A stretch of DNA of 64,000 nucleotides from CBDCWT01 sp965223305 (GTDB taxonomy: Bacteria > Planctomycetota > Planctomycetia > Pirellulales > Pirellulaceae): NCBI GenBank assembly GCA_965223305.1, contig CBDCWT010000051.1:20759-84758 (forward strand). The letters are read 5' to 3'. Under the pieces are notes generated by a model. It had not been told where the DNA came from. It saw nothing but the letters and a program-made list of their open reading frames with translations, and searched no databases. The position numbers and the translations under genes were made by a program. This document shows positions 36,173 through 44,499 of the stretch, piece by piece. Within the stretch, counting starts at the first letter, position 1. Each line of letters begins with the position of its first letter.

Positions 36173-37723
36173 CTAAGGCAGCTCGAACAGCTGCGACTGA
36201 GAAGAGGGCTGCATACGCAGACAGCGAGCATGAGGTCGCGCACCGGTGCGGGAGGCCCAGCGATCGTACTGGACTGCCAGCTCGGAGACGAGCTGCGGGT
36301 GCTGGTCTGCAACGTCGCGAGTCTCGCTGCGATCTGTCGAGAGATCGTACAGCTCCCAAGCGCGGGCGCGGGCGGCAACCAATTTCCAGTCGCCACGCCG
36401 CACGGCATGATTGCCGCTGAAGTCCCAATAAAGCAACCGCTCGGTGTTTTGCGTTGTTGATTCCTCTTCACCGCAAAGCACAGGCAACAGTGACTGGCCT
36501 TCCATGGGATGAACTTCGTGGCCGTCATAGCGCCGGGGGTACTCGGCGCCGGACAGCTCGACCAAGGTAGGCATCAGGTCCACCAGATGCGAGGTAAAAC
36601 GGGAGATTGCCCCACGAACCTTGATGCCCTTCGGCCAGTGCGCGATCAGCGGAGTCGCCGTACCGCCCGCGTGCGCATACTGTTTGTAGAGTCGCAGTGG
36701 CGTGTTGCACATGTTGGCCCAGCGCGCATCGTAGGCGATATCACTGTCGGCAGGACCCGGACGCACACCGGGCGTGCGCAGCCGCTGATACGGACAGGCC
36801 CCATTGTCCGACAGGAAGAGAATCAGGGTGTCGTCGAGTACCCCAGCGCTTTGTAGATGGTCTGTCAGTCGACCGATGTTCTGATCCAGCCGGTCTACCA
36901 TCGCCGCGTAGACCTCCATCATAGGCTCGAGGAACTCCCGCTGGGTGGCCGAGATCTGACTCCATGGTTCCACACGTGGATCGCGATCCGAAAGCGACCA
37001 GCTGCCATCCACGATGCCTAGATCCTGCAGCTTGCGGTAGCGTTGCTGGCGAATCACGTCCCAGCCGATCCGGTAGCGTCCGGCATACTTAGCGATGTCT
37101 TCGGGCAAAGCGTGGAGTGGAAAGTGGGGAGCGTTGTGCGCCAGATACAGAAAAAAAGGCTTGCCAGTTTGGAGTGCCTCATCCACAAACTGGATGCCGT
37201 AATCGGTAAAGGCATCGGTCGAATAGAATCCTTCCGGCACGGTAAACTCATCGCGATCCAACCGCATGAGGTTCTTGCCGGTCTGCCAATCCCGCCCGGT
37301 GAAGAAGTTGATGGCACCGCTAAGGAATCCAAAGTACCGATCGAACCCTCGCTCCGGCGGTGTTCGCGCTACGTGCCACTTGCCACTCATCAACGTCGCG
37401 TAGCCTGCGGAACGAAGCACTTCCGCGAGCGTGACGTGGCCCGGCTGCTGGAGATTTGTCGACTGTTGATGCCAGAGTCCCGTCAACAGCGACGCACGTG
37501 TCTCGGAGCACTTGGCGTTGTTGTGAAAGTCGGTAAACCTGAGCCCATTGGCGGCAAGGCGGTCAATGTGAGGCGTTTCGATCTCGCTACCAAAACAACC
37601 AAGGTCCGAGAAACCGAGATCGTCACACATAATAACGACGATGTTCGGGCGCGGACTCTCACCATGGGCCGCGATCGCGGAGAAGAGAATCAGCACGGTC
37701 ACGAGTACAGCGTAACGCAACAT
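36173..37723 (-). CDS. Secreted sulfatase, formylglycine-type family with unusual active-site motif
   Basis: The 516-residue protein has a signal peptide (MLRYAVLVTVLILFSAIAAH) and the sulfatase fold: NIVVIMCDDLGFSDLGCFGS supplies metal-binding Asp residues, and IDRLAANGLRFTDFHN leads into the active site. Later YATLMSGKWHVA supplies Lys and His, and DDTLILFLSDNGAC supplies Asp and Asn. The nucleophile region reads KCSETRASLLTG. The cysteine to be converted to formylglycine and the +4 Arg are present, but the usual Pro or Ala at +2 is Glu. Planctomycetes carry many such enzymes for sulfated algal polysaccharides. No sulfatase-maturing enzyme is adjacent. The C-terminus runs on for about 40 residues beyond the family core. 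Confidence 0.9.
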   Translation of the reverse strand: MLRYAVLVTVLILFSAIAAHGESPRPNIVVIMCDDLGFSDLGCFGSEIETPHIDRLAANGLRFTDFHNNAKCSETRASLLTGLWHQQSTNLQQPGHVTLAEVLRSAGYATLMSGKWHVARTPPERGFDRYFGFLSGAINFFTGRDWQTGKNLMRLDRDEFTVPEGFYSTDAFTDYGIQFVDEALQTGKPFFLYLAHNAPHFPLHALPEDIAKYAGRYRIGWDVIRQQRYRKLQDLGIVDGSWSLSDRDPRVEPWSQISATQREFLEPMMEVYAAMVDRLDQNIGRLTDHLQSAGVLDDTLILFLSDNGACPYQRLRTPGVRPGPADSDIAYDARWANMCNTPLRLYKQYAHAGGTATPLIAHWPKGIKVRGAISRFTSHLVDLMPTLVELSGAEYPRRYDGHEVHPMEGQSLLPVLCGEEESTTQNTERLLYWDFSGNHAVRRGDWKLVAARARAWELYDLSTDRSETRDVADQHPQLVSELAVQYDRWASRTGARPHARCLRMQPSSQSQLFELP

Positions 37724-37931
37724 CCCATTCCTGTGTCTGTCCGCTTTTTGTAAGCTGGTGCTCGCCCGGCGGAGCCCAAGCCGCGGTCGGAATTATAGCA
37801 GAGCAACCTAGAGCAAACGAGTTGCTGGACTTCGGCCGGGCTGCTCGCGAATTAAGTGTGTCGAAAATTGGACGGTCGCGGCGCGGCGTCAGCGAGCTGG
37901 AAACTGAGTTGTCTGTCGATGGAGAGAGAGG

Positions 37932-38867
37932 ATGAAGGTTGGAGTCGTTGGCAGCGGCTTGGTAGGGTCCACGGCGGCCTATGCCATGGTGATGAACGGG
38001 ATCGGCCGCGAGATCGTGCTTGTCGACGGCAACACGCAGCGGGCGGAATCTGAGGCGAATGATATCACCCATGCGGTGCCTTTCGCTCATCCGCTGCGAA
38101 TTCGGGCCGGCGATTACGAGCAACTCAGCGGCAGTCGTGTGGTCGTCATCGCGGCCGGTGTTAGTCAAAAGCCTGGCGAGACGCGGCTGCAGCTCCTGCA
38201 GCGCAACGCAGCGGTTTTTGCCGATGTGATTCCCAGCATCCTGACCTACGCGCCGGAAGCGATTCTCGTGGTCGCCACCAATCCGGTCGATGTGATGACG
38301 CATATCGCCACGCGACTAGCCACAGCATCCGGTGTCGCAAGCCACCGAATACTCGGTTCAGGAACAACGTTGGACACAGCCAGATTCCGCTCGTTGCTAG
38401 GCCAGCACTTCGATGTTGATTCGCACCATGTCCATGCCTACGTGATCGGTGAGCATGGTGACTCGGAAGTGCTCACTTGGTCGTTGGCAACCATCGCCGG
38501 CTTGCCGCTGAAGGAGTTCACCGCACACCGAGGTGTGGCCCTCGATGCCGACGCACGCCAGCTCATTGACGTCCGCGTCCGCCGCGCCGCTTACGACATC
38601 ATCGAAGGCAAAGGCGCAACCTACTACGGCATCGGCAGCGCGATCGCGCGCATCGTCGACGCGATCCTGCTCGACCACAGGTCGATCGTGACCGTCTGTT
38701 CGCGGATGAAACAGGTCGCTGGCGTTGCCGATGTCACCCTATCGCTCCCGCACGTCATCGGCGGAGCGGGGGTCCTCGACACCATTCCGCTAACCCTCGA
38801 CGCCGACGAAAGTGCCGCGTTGCGAGCCAGCGCTGGGATCATCCAAGACGCGACTAGCTCGCTCTAA
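37932..38867 (+). CDS. ldh: L-lactate dehydrogenase
   Basis: The 311-residue protein is a complete LDH/MDH-family enzyme. It has the NAD-binding GVVGSGLVGSTAAYAMV, IVLVDGNTQRAESEANDI, VVVIAAGVSQKPGETRLQLL, VATNPVDVMTH, the catalytic loop GSGTTLDTARFR, and YVIGEHGDSEVLTWS containing the catalytic histidine. The Gln in the SQKPGETR motif, at the position that is Arg in malate dehydrogenases, favours lactate as substrate. It interconverts pyruvate and L-lactate with NADH in the cytoplasm. GAGAGAGAGG precedes the ATG at 37932. No neighbour suggests a wider pathway. Confidence 0.93.
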   Translation: MKVGVVGSGLVGSTAAYAMVMNGIGREIVLVDGNTQRAESEANDITHAVPFAHPLRIRAGDYEQLSGSRVVVIAAGVSQKPGETRLQLLQRNAAVFADVIPSILTYAPEAILVVATNPVDVMTHIATRLATASGVASHRILGSGTTLDTARFRSLLGQHFDVDSHHVHAYVIGEHGDSEVLTWSLATIAGLPLKEFTAHRGVALDADARQLIDVRVRRAAYDIIEGKGATYYGIGSAIARIVDAILLDHRSIVTVCSRMKQVAGVADVTLSLPHVIGGAGVLDTIPLTLDADESAALRASAGIIQDATSSL

Positions 38868-39071
38868 CCCGGACAACCGCGAGGGACCAACGCGCTCCCT
38901 GGGACGCTCCGCCGTGGTCGGTCGGCGTTTCGTCCCCGGGGGGGGTCCCACCAGCGTCGCGAATTCGATATTTTGGCCTTTTGGCTCCCTAGCACAGGCG
39001 CCCGGCCGGCAAGAACTAGGCGTGGGTGTCTATGGGCATACATCTGTCACCCCTGCAACAAGGAGGCTTTG

Positions 39072-40781
39072 GTGGCTGTCCTTCGTCCCAACCACGTATA
39101 CCAAGGCGATTGCATCGAGAAACTGAAAGCGATTAAGCCGGGATCCGTTGATCTCGTATTCGCCGATCCACCTTTCAACATCGGATACGACTACGATATT
39201 TACGATGACGACCGATCCACGAGCGAGTATCTATCGTGGTCGCAGAACTGGATGTCGGCGGTCCGCAAGGCGCTGAAGCCGAGCGGTACGTTTTGGCTGG
39301 CGATCGGGGACGAATACGCCGCCGAGCTCAAGGTGCTGGCCCAGGACAAGGTCGGGTTTAGCTGCCGAAGCTGGGTCATCTGGTACTACACGTTCGGTGT
39401 CAACTGCGTCAAGGGTTTCAGCCGCTCGCACACACACCTGTTCCACTTCGTGAAGAACCCAGAGAGCTTCACGTTTAACGGCCGGAATCCAGCCGTGCGC
39501 GTTTTGTCGGCGCGGCAGCTTGTCTATGCGGATGGGCGAGCCAACTCGAAGGGACGTCTGCCGGACAATACGTGGATTCTGCGTCCACAGGACCATCCAG
39601 ATGAGTCGTTCCAACCAGAGGACGACACCTGGTTTTTCTCGCGAATCGCGGGCACCTTCAAAGAGCGAGCTGGGTTTCATGGATGTCAGATGCCAGAGCA
39701 GCTGCTGGGGAGGATCATTCGGGTCTCGAGCAACCCGCGGGATCTCGTACTAGATCCATTTGCCGGTAGCGGGACGACCCTTGTGGTGGCCAAGAAGTTG
39801 GGCCGTCGATGGTTGGGAACGGAACTCTCGCGCGACTACGTTTCCGCCATCCAATCCCGGCTGCAGACCTGTCGGACAGGGGACTCACTCGATGGACCGC
39901 GCGAAGGTAGCCGGAGTGCTCCCAAGACCTCGCAAGGCAAGCGGAAAGTACGGCTGCTTCGTGGACGGCCTGTGCCCACCGCAGACCCGGAGACTGAGCA
40001 GGGCATCATCGACGCGTACGTCGCCGCCTGCAAAGGACGTTCGACCGACTTCGTCTTATGCGATCCGGAGCTCAACAGCCGTTTCGTGGCGGCGTGCAAG
40101 AAAAAGGCACTGCTGGGAGACGCCTATACCTGGAATCGGCTGTTGCTGCGCATTCGTAAACGGGGAGACCTGCCCGGCATCAGTCGGCACCGAGTACGCC
40201 TGAGCCGAGCCCAAATGGACTCGTTCAGCTTCGCCAGCGAAATAGCCATGCAGCTGTTGAGCATCGACTTTGGGCTGACTCTTGACGACATCCTCTGCTC
40301 ACCGCTCGCGGCTGCTAAGTTCGACGAACTCGCCTCCGAGTTTGCTGATGGACACACGGAATTCGAGTACCGCTGGGCAGCAATGGTTGTCCGGAAACGG
40401 GCGAAGAAGTCGAAGACTCTGGCCCGCGAGCGTTTCGAAAACTGGCTCACAGATGACCTCGCGGACCCGGTGCCCTTAGAACGATGTACGGCGGTCGAGT
40501 ATCAGCACACAGGAGTGTATGTAGTTTTCAGCCACGACCAACCGCTGTACGTCGGCGAGACCTTGGATGTCAGCGCCCGAGTACAGCAGGTGCTAGACAC
40601 CGAGTCGTGGCAGCAATTGGAGCCGACCTCCGTGCAGGTTGTCGTGCCGCGCAGCGACCTAGAAACGAGATATGGCGTGCAATCGATCTTGATTCAGCGC
40701 ACGAACCCGCTTTTCAATTCTCGACTGTTGCGACCGAGTCGCAAGCCAGCCACGTCACATCTAGAGAAAACCGGATGCTAA
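39072..40781 (+). CDS. Beta-class DNA methyltransferase fused to a GIY-YIG-like domain
   Basis: The 569-residue protein starts at GTG 39072, chosen because AAGGAGG at 39059-39065 precedes it. The N-terminal 245 residues are an N4/N6 amino-methyltransferase of beta type: motif IV ADPPF at 31-35 comes first, the AdoMet motif LDPFAGSGTT near 227-236 comes last. A middle helical region (about 300-470, EQGIIDAYVAACKGRSTDFV) follows. From about 481 the sequence GVYVVFSHDQPLYVGETLDV looks like the GIY-YIG nuclease fold, though further catalytic residues are not obvious. No restriction endonuclease gene is adjacent. It may be an orphan methylase, a fused restriction-modification enzyme or a DNA-binding fusion. 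The final residues (KTGC) and stop lie in a dispersed repeat. Confidence 0.85.
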   Translation: MAVLRPNHVYQGDCIEKLKAIKPGSVDLVFADPPFNIGYDYDIYDDDRSTSEYLSWSQNWMSAVRKALKPSGTFWLAIGDEYAAELKVLAQDKVGFSCRSWVIWYYTFGVNCVKGFSRSHTHLFHFVKNPESFTFNGRNPAVRVLSARQLVYADGRANSKGRLPDNTWILRPQDHPDESFQPEDDTWFFSRIAGTFKERAGFHGCQMPEQLLGRIIRVSSNPRDLVLDPFAGSGTTLVVAKKLGRRWLGTELSRDYVSAIQSRLQTCRTGDSLDGPREGSRSAPKTSQGKRKVRLLRGRPVPTADPETEQGIIDAYVAACKGRSTDFVLCDPELNSRFVAACKKKALLGDAYTWNRLLLRIRKRGDLPGISRHRVRLSRAQMDSFSFASEIAMQLLSIDFGLTLDDILCSPLAAAKFDELASEFADGHTEFEYRWAAMVVRKRAKKSKTLARERFENWLTDDLADPVPLERCTAVEYQHTGVYVVFSHDQPLYVGETLDVSARVQQVLDTESWQQLEPTSVQVVVPRSDLETRYGVQSILIQRTNPLFNSRLLRPSRKPATSHLEKTGC

Positions 40782-41159
40782 CGCATTCCGGCTGATTCCT
40801 TTGGCGAGAGCCAGGTTGGCAATCCACCAAAACTCTGGCAAGTTCGGCTACGCTGCAAATCAGCCGCTGGGCGTTAGCCCACGGTTCCCCAGCAAAACCG
40901 ACGCGTAGCGTCCGGCGGGCTCCCCCTCTCCGGCCCTGCGGGCCGACTCTCCCCGAGGGGAGAGTGACGAAAGACGATCATCACGCACCAATCTTAAAAG
41001 CTACACCCTCCCGCTCTCGCGGGAGGGTCGGACGCAGAGCGTCTCTCCCGAAAGCGTAGGCCGATTAATGTAGCAGGCACACTCCGTGTGCCGTCCGCCA
41101 CAAGCAGAATAAACACGAAAACGATACGTGACCAAACGGCTCGGCAGGAGCCTCGCCCT
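40768..41159. repeat. Composite repeat block on the left of the insertion sequence
   Basis: It begins with a single palindrome arm (ACCGGATGCTAACGCATTCC at 40771) that provides the stop codon of the methyltransferase gene. It continues with the CCAAAACTCTGGCAAGTTCG segment, the GGGCGTTAGCCCACGG core, the CCGGCCCTGCGGGCCGACTC palindrome, a CTCCCGCTCTCGCGGGAG hairpin, and GTAGCAGGCACACTCCGTGT. About 140 bases of it (from about 40868) are nearly identical to 42935-43085 on the other side of the insertion sequence. Confidence 0.85.
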
Positions 41160-42871
41160 GGGGTGACGAATCGTCTGTAATGCTCAAATCTAGTTGTTTT
41201 CTTGCTGAATGCGATCAGCGGCAGGCTGCGTAGGCGGCCGCTTTTCGCGCCTGGGTCGAGTTGGTTAGGCCCGCTTTCTGCAGCCACTCTTTGAGTCCCT
41301 TCGTTGCTACCTGTTTGAGGCGTGCGGCCAGACGGTGTGGGGGCGTCGTTTCAAACAGCGTGGGATAGATTGCGAGCAGCGTGGTAAACGTCCCCCGATT
41401 GTGATGACGCTGAAGCGATTTGAAACGGCCGAGAGAGGACTCTAAGACCTCCGTGCTACAAGGAACTCTCAGTTTGGCGTAACTGGAGCTGACCAGCTTC
41501 CGCTCGTTTTTTGCGTAGGCGTCGACTAGCTTGTTGAGAAGTTGTTGGGCTATCGCGGACGACAAGTCTAATTCTGCCAGCTGTTTTCTTAGAGCCTCTG
41601 TCGCACCCGCATACACTCCTTCGCGGTTAGTGAACTCCAGCACTGCCGAGACAACCTGCCGGCACTCGCGCCAATGCTCCAAATCCTCTTCGAAGTCTAA
41701 AAGCCAGCCGAGCTTCTGGGTGACCCGCTCTGCGGACACATCTCGGTTACCGGGTGCTTGCGGGGTCTTCAAGTGGAAACGCACCATCTCAGCCCAATCC
41801 ATCAACTTGCCTAGGTTCATGAACCGGCACTTCGTTTTCTTGGTGGGTGGAAGAAAATGATCTAATTCTGTTTGTTGAATGCCAGCGGTCGTCTTTCCAA
41901 TCTGACTGTCGAACTGGATAAAACGCTTGTCCTGACCGAGTATCTTCTTGAGAAGATTGGCCGCCACGTGTTTCACATCAGCCACTAAAACGACTTCAAA
42001 CCCCTTGTTTTCAAGCCATTTGACACCCTCATGAAGCTCAGAGGCGCCATCACTGGCGATACTGATTGGTGCGCCGGTTTGATCGGCCAGTTCTACGAGT
42101 GCTTCACCGACTTGCTCCTTCCTTCGTGAAAGCGTTGGCACCACCGCCAGTGGTTTCATGTCGTCCCGTCGCAAGGGGCGTCCTACAGGAAGTTCCGACT
42201 GACGGATCCCAAGGACGATCAGCACAGACATTTTTCCCAGCTGAACACTATGGTCGATCAACCAGATCCAATCGGGTGCAAATTGGACGGACTCCTGTAA
42301 GATCGCAACGCCATTGCGGCAAGTCCACAGACGGATCGTGTCGTGGCTCGGAACGTCTAATTCCACCTGCAGCCAGTGGCTGATCAGACGCAACACCCGT
42401 TCGGTCGAACGAAAGCCAATAAGACTTGCTAGTGCACAACACAAAGCCATGGTCCGTGGTCCAAACTGGTGCCCTTTTAACGGTGGATCGTCGGGGAGTT
42501 GGAATGGTAGAGCTTGCTGCTTGGCTGCCAGTCTACGGTACTCAGCCAATTGCTTTTCGGCTCGTTGAAGACTCTTAGTAAGGCTTCTGTTTTCATCGCG
42601 AACGCGTTGATGATCCTGCCTGGCTTCGCTCTTCTCGCGTTTCAACTCGTCAATTCGATCACGCAGTCTTTCGCGACTGCGGTAAAATGACGCACAAAGC
42701 GCCCATAAAGAAGACTTGTAACGCCCGACCGAAAAAGAGGATACTCGTGCCACTGTTGCGCTCCTTCGCTTGGTGGATGTTTGCCAAAAACAACCAATAC
42801 GTTGGAGCGCAACATTTTTGAAATACCAGTTTTTACGATCTTCTCTAGATTCAACCTCTTTTCACCATCCC
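41160..42871 (-). mobile_element. Insertion sequence, 1712 bp, with possible 11-bp target duplication
   Basis: The element contains one transposase gene. Its ends are imperfect inverted repeats: GGGGTGACGAA at 41160 and, as reverse complement, GGGATGGTGAA from 42871. AGCCTCGCCCT stands immediately outside both ends (41149-41159 and 42872-42882), which would be an 11-bp target duplication. The target repeat itself can contain a similar duplicated GCCTCGCCC (as at 2211-2230), so the duplication may be partly pre-existing. Insertion is within a copy of the dispersed composite repeat. Confidence 0.8.
41215..42753 (-). CDS. DDE-type transposase
   Basis: The 512-residue protein has an N-terminal coiled coil (about 20-85, ERLRDRIDELKREKSEARQD) followed by an RNase H-like catalytic core. 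Likely acidic triad residues are in WIWLIDHSVQLGK (Asp), ISIASDGASELHEG (Asp) and PCSTEVLESSLGRFKSLQRH (Glu). It catalyses movement of its insertion sequence. I do not place it in a named IS family. The GTG at 42753 is used as start because AAGGAG lies eight bases upstream. The frame is intact, so the element may be active or recently inserted. Confidence 0.88.
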   Translation of the reverse strand: MARVSSFSVGRYKSSLWALCASFYRSRERLRDRIDELKREKSEARQDHQRVRDENRSLTKSLQRAEKQLAEYRRLAAKQQALPFQLPDDPPLKGHQFGPRTMALCCALASLIGFRSTERVLRLISHWLQVELDVPSHDTIRLWTCRNGVAILQESVQFAPDWIWLIDHSVQLGKMSVLIVLGIRQSELPVGRPLRRDDMKPLAVVPTLSRRKEQVGEALVELADQTGAPISIASDGASELHEGVKWLENKGFEVVLVADVKHVAANLLKKILGQDKRFIQFDSQIGKTTAGIQQTELDHFLPPTKKTKCRFMNLGKLMDWAEMVRFHLKTPQAPGNRDVSAERVTQKLGWLLDFEEDLEHWRECRQVVSAVLEFTNREGVYAGATEALRKQLAELDLSSAIAQQLLNKLVDAYAKNERKLVSSSYAKLRVPCSTEVLESSLGRFKSLQRHHNRGTFTTLLAIYPTLFETTPPHRLAARLKQVATKGLKEWLQKAGLTNSTQARKAAAYAACR

Positions 42872-43151
42872 AGCCTCGCCCTCCCGAACGTCGACTGTTG
42901 CAGCGGGACGGCGGCCCGGGATCCCGACAAAATCAGCCGCTGGGCGTTAGCCGGCGTTAGCCCACGGTTCCCCAGCGAAACCGACACGTAGCGTCCGGCG
43001 TGCTCCCCCTCTCCGGCCCTGCGGGCCGACTCTCCCCGAGGGGAGAGTGACGAAAGACGATCATCACGCACTAGTCTTAAAGGCTACACACGCTCCCGCT
43101 CGCGGGAGGGTCGGACGCGATAGCGTCCGGGGCGGGCTGCCTTTGTCGGTC
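42872..43151. repeat. Composite repeat block on the right of the insertion sequence
   Basis: It continues the repeat interrupted by the insertion sequence: CCCGAACGTCGACTGTTGCA (as at 2234), then the GGGCGTTAGC core, here with a small internal duplication of GGCGTTAGCC, then the CCGGCCCTGCGGGCCGACTC palindrome and a CTCCCGCTCGCGGGAG hairpin. It ends at the 3' end of the FAD oxidase gene. No gene is present. Confidence 0.85.
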
Positions 43152-44486
43152 TTACCCGTACAGGTTTGTTGACAGGAAAGGGTTGCGAAACTTCTCTTGT
43201 GGGTCGTGCTGTGCCACAAGACGTTGAAAATCGGGCAACTTTGGATAGCGTGACTGGAGGACCGTGGGATCGATCGTGAACAACTTTCCCCAATGGGGCC
43301 GCACCGCGAATGGCGACAACTCTCGTTCGATCAAAGGCAGCAAACGACTTACTGCCTGCCAATCTTGCTTCCAAGTAAAGTGGATCGCCAAACTCGGGCG
43401 GTCGTAGCAGGGACTCATCCACAACTGGTCGGCCGCAATCGTACGCAGCTCGGAGACCATCAGATGTGGCCGGATCTGATGACTCAGCCGCGCAATCGCC
43501 TGCAGTGCCTCCACCGCGTCGCCGCGCCCCACAAAATACTCCGACTGCAGTTCCTCCCCGCTGCTGGGAGTAAAGCCCATGCGAAAATGCGGCAGGCGCT
43601 CGTACCAGGGTCCTGGGACTCCCAGTTGCTCCGTACAGTTTTCCGCGGACAGCTCGGCAATCGGGTGTAAGTTCTGCCGCGCCAATCGCGATCCGAAAAA
43701 CTCCTGTTCTGGCTTGAAGCTCGAACCACTGCGGACCTTGATCCACACCTCGTCTACTTCCTGCCAGCCGGTAAACAGGCTGACACTGTATCCACAGGAC
43801 ATGATCGCGTCGAAGTGGTCATAGGCCTGCGACAATGGCATGTGTTGATAGACATACTGCTGAACGTCGTAGGTTGGCTCGATGTCCAACGTCACTTTCG
43901 TCACGATCCCCAACGCCCCCAGATGCACAACCGTTCCAGCAAAGAGATCGGGATGGGTTTCAGGAGAGAGTTGCAGCAACTCGCCATCGGCCGTCACCAA
44001 CTCAAGCGCTGACACGGCAGTCGCTAGGTTTCCGTTGTTGACGCCGGAGCCATGGGTACCGGTTGCGCAGGCACCAGCAACCGAAATATGTGGCAGGGAT
44101 GCGAGGTTGTGCAGGGCATAGCCCTTCTCAGTCAGCCAGGGACTGAGTTGTCCGTAGCTGATGCCCGCTTCGACAGTGACGGTGCGTTTCTCTCTGTCCA
44201 GCTGAAGCGGGCGATTGAGCGATCGTAGCGAAATCAGCTGATCCGAACTGTCCGCAATGCGATTAAAACAGTGCCGCGTCCCCAGTGCTTTCAAACGCGG
44301 CTGCCGAGCCACGAACTGGCGGACTTGCTGCAGTGACTCCGAACGGAACAGCCGATCGGTGCTGTAGCGAAGGTTGCCGGCCCAGTTTTGCAGACCGCTG
44401 CGAACGGCTGTATCTTGACTCCACAGTCGAGTGACGGAGTCCAAGCCCAAGAGGGCCAGCAGTTTCAGAAATAGGCGCTTGTTCAT
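43152..44486 (-). CDS. FAD-dependent aldonolactone/alditol oxidase-like protein
   Basis: The 444-residue protein belongs to the VAO/ALO flavoprotein family. The FAD-binding domain has TVEAGISYGQLSPWLTEKGY and the PHISVAGACATGTHGSGVNN motif, and the C-terminal ALO domain ends HWGKLFTIDPTVLQSRYPKL. Relatives oxidise sugar lactones (L-gulono- or D-arabinono-lactone) or alditols such as xylitol, passing electrons to oxygen or a carrier. The N-terminus (LFLKLLALLGL) is hydrophobic, perhaps a signal or anchor. The gene follows the PVC heme protein by 13 bases and is probably co-transcribed, so that protein could be its electron acceptor; this is inference. Confidence 0.88.
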   Translation of the reverse strand: MNKRLFLKLLALLGLDSVTRLWSQDTAVRSGLQNWAGNLRYSTDRLFRSESLQQVRQFVARQPRLKALGTRHCFNRIADSSDQLISLRSLNRPLQLDREKRTVTVEAGISYGQLSPWLTEKGYALHNLASLPHISVAGACATGTHGSGVNNGNLATAVSALELVTADGELLQLSPETHPDLFAGTVVHLGALGIVTKVTLDIEPTYDVQQYVYQHMPLSQAYDHFDAIMSCGYSVSLFTGWQEVDEVWIKVRSGSSFKPEQEFFGSRLARQNLHPIAELSAENCTEQLGVPGPWYERLPHFRMGFTPSSGEELQSEYFVGRGDAVEALQAIARLSHQIRPHLMVSELRTIAADQLWMSPCYDRPSLAIHFTWKQDWQAVSRLLPLIERELSPFAVRPHWGKLFTIDPTVLQSRYPKLPDFQRLVAQHDPQEKFRNPFLSTNLYG

Positions 44487-44499
44487 CGTTCACTCTGCT

